Part shown: positions 1 through 10,280 of the stretch, piece after piece
Position numbering within the stretch: the first letter of the stretch is position 1
Layout of the letters: every line of letters starts with the position of its first letter
Origin: Nothopassalora personata
Taxonomy: Eukaryota; Ascomycota; Dothideomycetes; Mycosphaerellales; Mycosphaerellaceae
Length of the DNA: 64,000 nt
Direction of reading: 5' to 3'
Assembly (NCBI GenBank): GCA_033816765.1
Contig: CM066292.1
Span: forward strand, 62,001-126,000
Made by a program: the position numbers and the translations under genes
Notes under the pieces: model-generated
Databases searched by the model: none
Told to the model about the DNA's origin: nothing
The model's input: the letters and a program-made list of their open reading frames with translations, nothing else

Positions 1-16
1 GCGAGCGGCGACGGTC

Positions 17-1600
17 GTGGTCCACCATCCCGGGTATGACCGCGCCGTCAGCACCCTCCTCACCTTCACCGCGAGCGATGGGAGTGCGGAGCAGCCAGGA
101 GTGCGTCTCGACCTGGTGCGCTGCGTGTGCACCATTGTCGCCGCCAATGCCGTCGACGGCTGGCTCTCCACCGTCACTGCGCCGAGCGTTGCGATACCCT
201 TCGATTCCACGGGCACTACTGCAATCCTGCCAGCCGGTCACTACTTCTTCCACGTTCCCGGCTACACCGAAGTAGCAGCAGCAGCAACATCAGCAGCAGC
301 AGCAGCAGCAGCAGCAACATCAGCCGCACCATCACCAGAAACATCAACAACACTGCCGGCACCTCAATGCGCGAGCGACCGAGACCCAGACCCGGACCCG
401 GACCTGCACTCCTACCCCTACCCGGTCGTGCCCAACTTCCGAGAATGGTCGTTTCCGCGGCGCAGCACCGGCGCTGCTGCCAATCCCTTCGAGCAGGAGG
501 CAGCGCTTCCGGCGGAGTGGACGCTGCCCACGATTCAGACGGCGGGTGAGCCATTCCCAATCAACGCACGCGCTCGGGACCGAACGTGCCGGGTCTCGGG
601 CTATGGTGAAGAGACGACCATGGCACACATCATACCCAAGCCCGAGTCGGAGTGGGCGGAGAGAAATCAGATGGAAATGTTTCGCGTGACCTCCAGAGAC
701 AACAAAGGCGTGGCGGCGCAGCAGCTACTGGACAATGCCATCACGCTGCGCTTCGACATTCACAATGCCTGGGCCAACGGCAAGCTCAGCATCGTCCCCT
801 ACTGCAGTCGCGCCAACGACACCACGTCGGCCGCCTGGGCACTACACGTCAGAGCGCAGTCCAAGGAGCTGCACCACCTGTACCACAACCGCCAACTGCA
901 CGTCCCTTCATTGGTTGCCCGCCCGTACCTCTTTGCGCGTTTTGCATACGACTTCTTTCCCGAGCTGCGATGCTTCTTGCAGATGAAGGTTCGACGGACC
1001 CTTCGTTTGAGGACTGGCGAGATCAAGACCTTCTCATTTGCCGACTGTGAGAAATATTGCGAAGGGCAAGGGCGAGGTCGAAGTGTCAGTCCAACCAAAA
1101 GAGACAGAAACGAGGTCGCCGACGGTGCAGCTTGTGAGGCGAACGGGAGTCCTTCGAAAAGAACGCGGGTCAAGGAAACTGAGAGCGATGCAGTGCTCGA
1201 GGCGAGCGGTCTGGCTGCGTGCTCGCCTGATTCGGCCATTGAGCTCGACGGCAATATTGTCAAAGACGGCGATGAGGATGCAAGAGGCGAGAAAGCACAC
1301 GAGCAGTCTGCCGGAGACTACGAGGAATGTTACAGCCAGGGTTCTGGGATCAGCGAGGACGAAGAGGAGGAGGTGGACCAAGACGAAGATGCTTACTATC
1401 TCCGCCGGCGTCGCGAAGCCAAAGAGACAGAAGACCTGTGCGTGGAACCAGATCCCCATGGCATAAAGAGGCGCCGAGACATCTTGGAGGAGGAAGAAGA
1501 AGCAATGGGAGACGAAGAGACAGCGGTCTGCGCAAGCAATGATACCCTGGATGAGCATCGCATCATGCCGGAACGTGGGAGAAAACGCTTTCGAACATGA
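17..1600 (+). CDS. HNH-endonuclease-domain protein, 5' partial
   Basis: The frame is open from the left window edge (the first codon at 17 is GTG, not a convincing start) to a stop at 1598-1600; the first in-frame Met is near residue 201, so the true start lies upstream. The centre (about residues 188-330) matches the fungal HNH_2 type: a Cys-x-V-S-G opening, an AHIIP box supplying the catalytic His, then an N-x-I-T-L-x-x-D-x-H block followed by I-V-P. This fold normally cuts DNA or RNA using a metal; substrates of the fungal family are unknown. Upstream are an N-terminal domain and an Ala/Ser/Thr tract; the C-terminal 180 residues are acidic with basic clusters (KRTR, KRRR, RGRKRF), suggesting a nuclear protein. 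It shows no RIP scars. HNH family assignment is fairly sure, function is not. Confidence 0.75.
   Translation: MVHHPGYDRAVSTLLTFTASDGSAEQPGVRLDLVRCVCTIVAANAVDGWLSTVTAPSVAIPFDSTGTTAILPAGHYFFHVPGYTEVAAAATSAAAAAAAATSAAPSPETSTTLPAPQCASDRDPDPDPDLHSYPYPVVPNFREWSFPRRSTGAAANPFEQEAALPAEWTLPTIQTAGEPFPINARARDRTCRVSGYGEETTMAHIIPKPESEWAERNQMEMFRVTSRDNKGVAAQQLLDNAITLRFDIHNAWANGKLSIVPYCSRANDTTSAAWALHVRAQSKELHHLYHNRQLHVPSLVARPYLFARFAYDFFPELRCFLQMKVRRTLRLRTGEIKTFSFADCEKYCEGQGRGRSVSPTKRDRNEVADGAACEANGSPSKRTRVKETESDAVLEASGLAACSPDSAIELDGNIVKDGDEDARGEKAHEQSAGDYEECYSQGSGISEDEEEEVDQDEDAYYLRRRREAKETEDLCVEPDPHGIKRRRDILEEEEEAMGDEETAVCASNDTLDEHRIMPERGRKRFRT
271..324 (+). repeat. (AGC)n trinucleotide repeat
   Basis: Runs of AGC interrupted by two AACATC hexamers lie inside the HNH gene and encode an Ala-rich tract with two Ala-Thr-Ser breaks. 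It separates the N-terminal domain from the HNH domain and is likely length-variable. Confidence 0.85.
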
Positions 1601-2443
1601 TGATATACACATGTATGACAACGATTGGACGATCTGCAACTTCTATTCCAAGTCTCCAGTGCCAAAACCTCCTTACGAAAACCCATCTCCATATGACACC
1701 ACCCTCGCCTGCGAGCCACAACCGATCCCACGGCACTTTGGACACAGCTATGACTGTCACCACCATCCGCGCTGCGGCCAGAACCAACACAGCCAAGACG
1801 ACAGCATCGACGAAGGCCGCTGTGCCATGGTATTCCCCTCACCCGATCCTCTACATTGATATCTGCATCTCAGAAACGGCACGATGAATGTTGCTGCTGC
1901 TGCTGCTGCTGCTACTGCTGTAGTCACACCCAACGTCCAGCGCATCCCACGCACCCGGAGTTCACACCGAGCGGCACTACTGTTAGTTCACTGAACGCGG
2001 TATGCTTTGGTATCGACATCGCCTCCACGAATGGCAGCGATATCGAGGACCTGGCACTCACGCTGAATGCTACTATCAACTTTCAAAGGAACGCGGCTGG
2101 ATTGTACCATCTCAGCGGTTGCAGTACACTTCATGTCGACGATGCTCTGGTGCCAGGCGAGCAGGCGCTGGCATCATCGTCAGACACCTTGTTCGATCAA
2201 TGGCTACAGCTCAATGGACGCAGTCAAGTCATCACAAGATAGAGCGTGGGAGAAGGACACGAGCTGTTCCCAGCTCTCTTCCTAGGCTATTGCCAAGGCA
2301 AGTGATCTGACTGAACACCCATCGACTACGCATCCTACACGTAATGGGCACCTTCAAGGCACGCGCGTCGAGCTTTCGCTTACGTATGGATGTTAAGCTC
2401 GTGACAGTTTGACTGGCACCAATATCGTCTTGCCCGCAGAATC
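1601..2443 (+). other. Unassigned tract downstream of the HNH gene
   Basis: No gene is recognised with confidence. A plus-strand frame at 1856-2242 (128 aa) begins in a (GCT)n repeat at about 1889-1922, which codes poly-Cys and is probably not translated. Its second half reads as ordinary mixed-composition protein and could be an exon of an unannotated gene. Codon use and GC content resemble the HNH gene, and RIP scars are absent. Homology search of that half is needed to decide. Confidence 0.3.
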
Positions 2444-3429
2444 GTGGCTTTCCTTCGAACAACTACGGGATCCGTCGCCCTGAGGTTCATCTCGCTCTAC
2501 GTCTCGTTCGCCAGCGCCTACGAGTCTCCACCTACGTCCCTGCCTATCGCCCTCTACTCGTTCTACCGCAAGAACGTGAACAAGATCACGGCCGGACTCG
2601 CGTACGACGTCGGGGCCTCGAAGATGGAGGCGATCGCGGCTATGCGCGCTATGGCGATGAGGCTCGGAGTAACGGCTAGGAAGTTGTGCTCGGCGTTCCA
2701 CGCGTCGTCGCCCGCGCTCGTCGGCATGCCCGAGATCGGGTTCCCGTACATTAGGTCGATTAGGGCCCCGTTGCCGAAGCTGACTAGGCACGGGAAGGAG
2801 GTCGTGGAGAAGAGGGCGGCTGCCAACGTGGGCAGGGACTCGATCCAGGCCCTAATTAAGAACGGGATCACGATGTCGAGCTTGGACATGCTTAAGATAA
2901 TAAACGCGTAGACGTTCGTGCACACGATCAAAACACGAGGACGGACGCGTACGTGTCCACGCACGGGACCGCCGACGTGATTATAAACATGAACAAGAAC
3001 GTGAGGGAGGCTGTGATTATCAACTGCTGCGTATGCATAGACTCGGCGATCTGTACGGACGCGTCGACGAGCGCACACATGTTGAACAGCCCGAACAAGT
3101 ACAGCATCGTGTACACGTTCGTAAGCACGACCTGTAGCAAGTGCAAGAGTAAGATCGAGCGCACGAACCGAGGCCTAATCGGGAATAGGACGGTGATCGG
3201 GACTATGTTCGTGTTCAACTACTCGGCCTACAAGGAGTTCTCGAAGATGTTCGGGGTCTACCCTATCATCATGGGCGGGAACATGCACACTATCGTGTAT
3301 ACGGTGGTAGTGGTGAACACTATCCCCTCTACGTATGTGTTGTACTCTATAGTTAGGGACGAGAACGGGAACCTGACTCTAAGGCCGTACGAGAACGGGG
3401 ACATCTTCTCGCCTATAAGCGTAAGGTAA
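2444..3429 (+). pseudogene. Unidentified GC-rich reading frames, first part of foreign-looking cluster
   Basis: Two abutting plus-strand frames, 2444-2911 and 2953-3429, read as protein of similar composition, many codons ending in C or G. The first stops at a TAG and the second opens 42 bases later in another frame, so this is either one gene broken by a small indel or two genes. The coding character starts after about 2480, so the Met at 2444 is probably not the original start. Unlike the rest of the cluster this kilobase still contains CAG and CTG, so it is only lightly mutated. I do not recognise the protein. The second frame has Cys pairs (CCVC, CSKC) that might bind metal. It is followed by about 110 noncoding bases and then the UDG-like gene. 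Confidence 0.4.
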
Positions 3430-3542
3430 GCGCCGTTACGAGCGTGCACGAGAACACGACCCCGATCGTCGGAAACGCACGAAGTAGATCTAGTACGTGG
3501 CGGCACGCGACGAGGTACTAGAAGACGATCGACTATAATAAC

Positions 3543-5449
3543 ATGTCCGACAATACGCTTAGGAACACGAGCTCGCCTACGAACATAGACGACGTCGAGG
3601 AGAGGAAGTAGATTATCGCCGAGGGCTTTAGCGCGAGCGACGACGACGACGCTAGCGAGGGCGAGGGCTCGGCCGCTAGCGGAACCCCGAACATAGTTAG
3701 GCACGGGTCTAGAACGAGGCCGTGTTAAATAGGCTAAAGAACAATAAGCAGTAGAACACGACCTAATCTAAGGCTACGCCCCCGACTAGGAACATAAGCA
3801 ACGGCGTAGTTACGTCCTCGGGCAACCCTACGAACCCGAGTAATAACTAGCTTATAGGCGGGGCCGATAGGAAGGACGGGAGGGGAGTCTAGGTCGAGGG
3901 CTCGAATATTAGCTCGAAGGCGTCGGAGCCCGAGTGGACGTAGGAGGATATATAGGCGATCGCGAACGCGGAGGGTAAGAGGCTTAACACCGTACTAGTT
4001 AACGATACTAGGCGTAGCGAGCCGGACCCGGAGATAAAGTACCTTACGCGCGGGGCGAACGACTCGATCGTAACTAGGCCCGCGGCGACTCTCCCGACCC
4101 CGAGCTATAGCGAGTATAGCGTCCGGGTCGGTAGGGTAAAGCCGGACGAGAAGACGGGCAAGTCTAAGCTCTATACCGACGTCGTAATAAAGGGCCCGAA
4201 CGGGTTACTAAGCTAGTAGACGAGTAAGTTCGTAGTAATAGAGGGCGTCCCGGATAACATCTTAGATAACCCCCCGAGGATAGTCGACGGTAGGCCGGAG
4301 CGTAGGATCGGGCACGACTTCGCGCGTATTAGCTTACCTAAGTTATGCTTCGCGCCTATCTTCGAGACCTTAACGACGAGTATGCCCTCGGTCCTAGACT
4401 CGGTCTCGCGTACGCCCGGCTATTACTAGTTAAACGCGTCCTAGGGCGTAAGCGGTAGCCCGGGTAACTTTATCTATAGGGGCGAGGGCGGAGTCTAGTA
4501 TAACACCTATAGGCTATACGAGGCTATAAAGATACTCGGCGGGATAAGCGGCTACGGCTCGGCGTCAATCGCGGTATCGGTCGGGAACGAGTCTAGGATA
4601 GAGGGCGGGAAGCTAGTCCCGGACCCGGGTAAGGACGAGCTAAGTATTAAGATCTATAACTTCCTCCTAAGTAAGAGGGTACCGTACTATAGGCCCCCGT
4701 AGTCGTCCGCGACCGGGTTCGAGGTCGACGAGGACATTTTTAACGAAGCCGAGATCCTAGTCTAGAACACGGGTACGAGCTCGGCCTTCGATAGTACCGC
4801 GACGGCGTTTAGGGGCGGTAGTATAAATCCGTTCTTTAGCGCCGTCTAGTACACGATTAGAAGCAAGTATATAGACGCGACGATAGACCTAATAAGGCGC
4901 TTATACGCTATCTCGGATAGGAGTACGTACCCGGACGTCTATAGGGGTATACTCCTAATAGCTAACTCGAGCCCGCTTAAGGCTATATACGTAGGCATTA
5001 GCCCGTATAAGAACGGCATCCTACCCCCCTTCGCGACCGCCCTAGCGTACTCGCCTAGGAAGTGTATTAGGGTTACGCCCTCGGTCTAGGTATTAAGCTA
5101 GACTATATCCCTCTACGCAATAGAGATTAAGGATAGGTACGCTAATAAGAACGTAGACTCGGGCATTACTAGGTACCTAACTAGGGACGAGTACACGTCT
5201 AGGTTCGCGATAATACTTAGGTACTCGTACTTGTACGTAGAGGCGGGCGTAGCCTTCGTTAACTGCTCGCTCGTAATTACGAATATAGTCTCGAAGACGT
5301 GCTTTAGTAGGTCGTTATTCTCGGAGTAGATCGCTAATATCGTCCTAATCTACTTTATGTACGGGTAGTCGTATCTATAGGCTCGGCCGCCGATAGGACT
5401 ATCGACTAGGCTCGTACCCTACCGTGTACTCAAGTATAAGCCTAATTAA
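3543..5449 (+). pseudogene. RIP-mutated gene with uracil-DNA-glycosylase-like region
   Basis: An ATG at 3543 opens a frame with an acidic Asp/Glu/Ser-rich start. Near 3700 there is a one-base shift, after which a single frame runs to TAA at 5447-5449. In that stretch I count about 18 TAG, one TAA and no TGA, exactly where Gln would be expected after CAG-to-TAG change. About 400 codons in, a segment reads GISPY followed by Pro-Pro-Phe-Ala and later TPSV, resembling the water-activating loop and Pro-rich loop of family-1 uracil-DNA glycosylases, and further on a GVAFVNCSL strand matches the 'G-V-hydrophobic-N' element. UDGs remove uracil from DNA; large DNA viruses often carry divergent ones. 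The usual Asp of GQDPY is Ser here. The long N-terminal part has no match I know. Assignment is tentative. Confidence 0.35.
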
Positions 5450-5453
5450 GACT

Positions 5454-6796
5454 ATAAATCCGGCCGCCGTTACGCGCATAAGCGTAACTAAGAGCGAGTC
5501 CGAGAGTATAATCCCTAACGCGCTTACACCTACGGAGATGCTTATCGACTCGATCGTAGGCGCGAGTAGGGGCATAGACCCGAAGACGGGCTTCCACTAG
5601 ACTAGGTACTAGGACGCGACGCTAAGGACGTTTATCGGCACGGACACGATTAGGGGCTTAAACCTAAGGCTCGCTAATTACGTACCCTACCGTCTCCTAA
5701 ACCTAACCGCCTCCTCGATCTAGAAGCTAAACACGATTATAAGCGACTACGACCTCGAGAGTATAATAGAGAACGTAGGTATAAGCGAGAACGCAATCGG
5801 TAACATAGGCGAGGAGTACAACTCGAACGTAGTACCGAACACGTACTACTAGGCGACCGTAAGTACGAACGCGGACACGTAGGCTAACGTAGTTATTAAC
5901 CCGTTTAAGTAGGCGACTATAGACATAAGCTCGACCTAGAGCGGAAGCGGCTATACAAATAACTACTAGAGCGGGGTCTAGAGCGGGAACTAGAAGGAGG
6001 GCCCGCCTATATATATAAAGAGGAGTACGTTAGGGTAGCTAGTCGACCCTACGGGTAAGGTCGTGTCCTAGTATACGATCGTAATCGATAGTATCGAGAA
6101 GTACGCGGGCTAGATCGTAATAGCGGGTAAGTAGATCTACGCGGACACGGTCTAGCTAACGAATAGGTAGGCGATACTAATAGATAGGATAACTAAGTTC
6201 GGTAACGTAGACGAGTAGAACATCGAGAATACGAAGGCGTTCGTCGAGGAGTACACGGAGTACATTAAGATCGTATACGAGTACATGTAGGAGTCTAGGG
6301 GCGTAATCGAGGGCCTATACGCGGTCGTAGAGGGGAATAGGGGCATCTACGAGGCCGAGGCGACGCCCGTAGACCCGCTCCTACGTAGGGACGACGGCAC
6401 GACTATAAAGCAGTTTGTGTTTGGGGCCACGACTAGGAAGGCGTCTATAAACTAGACTACGAACATATTCGAGTCCGCGAAAGTAGCCGGACACGACGGC
6501 TAGTACCGGTACGGCCGCGGTTAACCCCTTCGACACGGTCCGATACACGAGCGGGGACGTAGACACGGGCGCGGGTACGAGCTTATTCGATACCGGGAGC
6601 GACGACTTCCTCGGTATTGCGAATAAGATCTTAACTATATACATTAAGGCAACCGCGTTCGAGGACGGGACTAAGCCTAAGAAGGTGTACGAGAACCTAT
6701 AAGCGTGTAGGAGTTATTAACGGTCGTAAATAGGAGCACGAACATGTATAAGGTCTTAAAGAGGATCGTAGCCTAGAAGATTACCCTAAGCGCGGG
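5454..6796 (+). pseudogene. RIP-mutated unidentified gene, cut by the hAT insertion
   Basis: Immediately after the TAA of the preceding gene a new frame opens near an ATA at 5454, possibly a mutated ATG. It runs to about 6480 with only TAG interruptions, then continues in a shifted frame (Asp-Thr-Gly-rich segment at about 6500-6700) until the hAT terminus at 6797. Base composition and codon habit match the upstream gene, so it belongs to the same cluster. The predicted protein is rich in Ile, Asp and Thr, with no transmembrane run or catalytic signature that I recognise; a structural protein is possible but this is a guess. Its 3' end is missing from the window. Confidence 0.35.
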
Positions 6797-8619
6797 CAGT
6801 GTCCGCAATAGTTAACCCGGACTAACTAAGGCCTATAACTTTAGTTAACATTAAAGGCCTTAGTTAATTAATCAATTATAGAGGCATAGTCAGTTAATTA
6901 ACTAGAGCCTATAGCAACTTAGTTAAGCAGTTGACAGGTATATATAGTCGTGTTATTAGTGAATCTTTAATATTGTATATAATTCTTAGGGCTTATTTTA
7001 GTAAAAGACCTAAACACTAAGCGTTATTTCCCCGCAAAACCGTTGTTAATTAGATATCGTAGATTAGATCGCTACTATCTATTAGCTAGAGCTAAGTCCG
7101 ACCCGCGCGGCCCGCGTCCGAGTCCTACACCTCTAAACTTTACGGTACTCCGGAGAAGAGTTTTTAGGAGACTCGAGATTTACACCTATATTGTCGCTCT
7201 TATTTCGCTATAACTAACACCTTAATATAGCTTTATAGACTCGTAAAAGTAAGCGCTAATATAGTTAAGTCGAACCTAAAACTCCTAGGCCTAGACCTAC
7301 GACATAGGCTATACGATTGAGGCATACGCGAAAATCCTAATCTACCCTACCCTTCGCGAATAAAACACTAGAAACACTACCTCCTACGTAGCTAATAGCG
7401 TCGCAATCGAGCGCTAACGACACGTAGCTATTATAGATAAACACATAGACCGAAGAGAGCGAGTAGTTAGATGATAGCGACGACTTACCGGCCGGCGAAG
7501 GGTAGGTCGTAGCCTCGGAGCGATGTTACTTTACTATCGATTATATACGACTTAGAGGTAAGCGTATCGCGATACGCCTTCGCAATTATAGAAACACCTT
7601 CGGTAATAAGATATCGTTTATCTTTAAGCACGGCCTCGAGGTCTCGAAGCTCGAGAACGGTAGAGCGACGAAGGGTAGATAGTAGCTATGTCGATACTAT
7701 TACGAAGCTAATGCGACGCGACAACTATAGGCTTGTCGGTCGACTTCTAGCTACACTAATTACCTCCTTAGGAAATACGGTATCTCGCCTACTCGTACGA
7801 CGACGACATAACCGAAAGTAGACGATGCCGCGATTACCGCGTACCTTAAGAAACTCGATCCCTTCGCCGCCGAACAGTTCGTAACCGATTTTATTAACTA
7901 GATCGTACGCGACGACATTACCTTCGAATAAGTAGCGAGCGAGAACCTCCGAAAGGTTATACTCGGCGGAGGTCCGGCCGTAAAACACTTACTACTAATA
8001 GCGCGAACTGTATCGATATAGCTAAAGTAGGCCTATTGCGAGCGACGACTAGACCTCGTAAAACAACTCGAGCGCGTCGCGAAGATCTACCTTAGTATAG
8101 ACATCTAGGCGACGAGTAACGATCTATCGCTACTCGCTGTCGTTGCTTACTTTATCGACGAGAATCGCTAGTTTAAGACGGTACTACTAGGGTTGCGACC
8201 GGTTAGCGGATATTACAATAGTAGTAATATTACGACCGTAGCGCGATAGGTGATTAACGACTTTAATCTAGACGGTAAGATAGGGGCATTCGTTATAGAT
8301 AATACGGATAATAACGACACGGCGATTCGAGCGCTCGCGGCTTCACTTCGCTAGCCTATCGACGAGCACGAGTAGCGACTACGATGCCTCGGATACATTA
8401 TAAACCTCGTCGTTAAGGCGCTATTGTTTAGCGAAGGATTAACGAAGCTCGAAGGCGAGTTACGTACTACTAGTAAGTAGAAACAACTATATCACGACCG
8501 TAGAGCTAGTACTACAATACCTCTTATAAAACCCCTAATATACTTCTTAATCGTTTAAAACTGCTATTAGATCCGTCGGCTAATAAGAGCCCTAAGAACT
8601 CCTTTAACTTACGAGCGTA
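6797..8619 (+). mobile_element. hAT-family DNA transposon, RIP-mutated, right end lost
   Basis: The left end begins CAGTGTCCGC, the CA-G-N-G style terminus of hAT elements, directly at the point where the GC-rich cluster stops. Just inside is a hairpin-forming pair of CTAAGGCC/GGCCTTAG at about 6828-6867. The 8 bases before the terminus (6789-6796) are the candidate target duplication, but no right terminus or second copy was found. On the right the element is interrupted by the LTR of R1 at 8620, inside the transposase gene. Confidence 0.7.
7480..8619 (+). pseudogene. hAT transposase remnant (BED finger plus RNase-H-like core)
   Basis: Reading through TAG, the plus frame gives a BED-type zinc finger at about 7600-7790 (SFIFKHG, a Cys-containing LCRY segment where a second Cys appears mutated to Tyr, then a TNYLLRKYGIS block where a zinc-binding His appears mutated to Tyr). 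This is followed by a helical segment and the RNase-H-like core with SIDI and a FVIDNTDNND block, which is the second catalytic Asp region of hAT transposases. The frame continues past a RCLGYIINL block typical of the family until R1 interrupts it, so the C-terminal dimerisation domain is missing. The many TAG codons and Cys/His-to-Tyr changes show it is dead. Family assignment is firm. Confidence 0.75.
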
Positions 8620-8620
8620 A

Positions 8621-9007
8621 TGTTATTGTCTCGTTCTAGGGCTAGTCTTAAAAGAGAGATAAGTCAAGTCACGTAGCGGTATTATTCTTTAGAGAGGCTG
8701 AAGTAAGCTAAGCGAAGATGAATAATAGGAATAAGAGTTGTATTCTAATTAGTGAGATAGTAACATAAGTTAAACGTATTAGAACTATAAGGGTTTCTAG
8801 CGTTCCTAAATATAAAGGAGATTCGCGGCGTAGAGCCTATAGCTTAGTATAATCACCTTAATTAGTCCTACTAAGCATACTAATCACACTAATCAGTCCG
8901 TGAAGTAATTAGTATCACGTGCGTCTAGATAATTAGTATCACGTGTTTCTAAGTAATTAGTGTTTCGTGTGTCTAGTCGGGGCTGCCGTTTAGACCGAAC
9001 CGTAACA
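8621..9007 (-). repeat. R1 3' LTR (left copy)
   Basis: 387 bp, TG...CA ends. The first 205 bp match the right copy (26755-26960) closely, with transition differences, and the last 11 bp also match, but the middle (U3 in element sense) is different sequence. Confidence 0.75.
8907..8978 (+). repeat. 24-bp tandem repeat with CACGTG in R1 LTR U3
   Basis: Three head-to-tail units starting AATTAGT; the first two contain ATCACGTG and the third TTTCGTG, a decayed form. CACGTG is the core site of bHLH factors, so these may have been enhancer repeats of the U3. The right LTR lacks them. Confidence 0.7.
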
Positions 9008-9098
9008 CTATCCCCCTTCTAGCCTAGCTTAGTCCCTTAAGCTTACTTATAACGAACGGTATCCTCTATGTATTCGCGTATAGCTTCTTCCCTTTACG

Positions 9099-9656
9099 AT
9101 GCCTATCTACTAACGCCCTTCTAGCACTATCCGTCGCCGCCGTCTCTACGAGTTCGTTAAATCCGCGGGAGAAGTTATAGTTAAGAAATGCTTAACGTGT
9201 GAAAAGCATAGTCGCGTATGCAAGGTGCACATTCGTTCCGGGAAGTGTAGTGAGTGTCTTCGTCGCGGCTAAAGGTGCGATATAAGAGTAACTTAGTCGG
9301 AGTTCAAGAGGTTAGTAGAGGAGAAGGCTCGTCTTCGTTAGAAAATCCAGGAGTCTCGGTCCGCTTAGGAGGAGGCGATGCGGGTTTATAAGAAGGCTCT
9401 CGAGGATCTAAAGATTGCTCGCGCGCGCGAGGAGCGCTTACGTTAGTAGATGGATCTAGTAGATCGTCGTGCCGAGGAGGCGATTTCCGTTAAGGAAAGG
9501 GAGATCGAGGAGTAGGAGATAGAAGAGGCTTCTTTACTTCCTTCGGATATCCCTTATGAGGGTCTAGCTCTTAACTTGTTACTAGGCATATAGGGTGCTA
9601 TTAAGGGTCTCGGTAACGAGTTCTAGGAGGTACCCAAACTACTCCCTACTAGTTAA
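9099..9656 (+). pseudogene. Antisense cysteine-rich/coiled-coil ORF at the 3' end of R1
   Basis: On the strand opposite to R1 pol, a frame from ATG 9099 to TAA 9654-9656 reads through several TAGs. It holds a Cys cluster (KCLTCEK, VCKV, KCSECLRRG, RCD), which is a plausible zinc-binding module, then about 100 residues of Lys/Glu/Arg-rich heptad sequence predicted to form a coiled coil, then a short tail. It ends just before the antisense 3' end of pol. A matching ORF occupies the same position and orientation in R2 (40591-40935), so it is an element-borne gene rather than a chance frame. Function is unknown; a DNA- or Gag-binding regulator is possible. Confidence 0.55.
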
Positions 9657-9903
9657 CTTGTAGGTCTTTGTTTTTCTTATAATATTCTCGGATCTTTTGT
9701 TAACAGTTTTGTAGGTTCTTTTCTAGTTCCTAGGTATTTTCTAATTCGTCGTATCCTTTCCACTTAATAAGGTATCGCTAACCTTTCTTGTCTAGGATTC
9801 TTTCGACTTCGAATTCGTTTTCTGCTTCCGGTTCGAAATAGAAGCTCTCCTAGCAGGGTGTTTCGGCGTCTACGGGTTCCAATTTGGAGATATAGAAGAC
9901 TAG
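9657..9903 (-). pseudogene. R1 pol C-terminus with chromodomain, separated by element A
   Basis: The minus strand reads as the end of a Gypsy integrase and a chromodomain (a V-E-x-I-L-D start, then Y-L-x-K and KGY), with Trp codons changed to TAG. It matches R2 40090-40300. Chromodomains in chromoviruses guide integration to heterochromatin. Element A split it from the rest of pol. Confidence 0.65.
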
Positions 9904-10280
9904 TAATGTCTACCAACCACCCTATGTAGGCCTGTCCGAGTTGTGGTGGTATGGAGCGGTGCTTGCGTAAGCAGGGGTATTTGCCGGTCCTGGGACCGGG
10001 AAATCAGGTCACGTGACGAGCAGCGCAGTAGCCAGATAAAACAAGAGGATTGGCGGACCCTAAACCCCTATACCCTCTACTCGAGAGGTATGAATTGAAT
10101 TGTTGCCTTGATGCTACGCTTACAATACTCAACTGCGCAGTATATATCTCAATGGCCATACCAGGTCCTGCTGGCTTGCCCAAATGTCCAATCAAACCTA
10201 AATGAATTTGGGCAAGTTGGACCCAAGGGACCCCTTCCCAAACCCAAACCCAAGGTCAACACAACCCATTAGTCGTCAAT
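9904..10280 (-). repeat. Element A 3' LTR
   Basis: Identical by eye to 21164-21540. The canonical TG...CA pair lies 2-3 bases inside the ends implied by the ACTAG duplication. It contains a near-perfect 26-bp palindrome at 9979-10004 and GTCACGTGAC at 10008-10017. Confidence 0.85.

Noticed and set aside
1034..1842. Long antisense ORFs across the HNH gene and its 3' flank
   Set aside because: They are shadows of a GC-rich coding strand, with no domain and no independent start context.
1856..1930. Poly-Cys peptide
   Set aside because: Encoded by a (GCT)n microsatellite; translation is unlikely.
3258..3704. 148-aa minus-strand ORF in the GC-rich cluster
   Set aside because: Antisense to the plus-strand frames; plus-strand frames show consistent codon structure over 4 kb.
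7725..7988. 87-aa minus-strand ORF in the hAT
   Set aside because: The real coding signal is on plus (BED finger and transposase core).
10004..10195. 63-aa ORF repeated at 21264-21455
   Set aside because: Lies wholly within the LTRs of element A; duplicated only because the LTR is.
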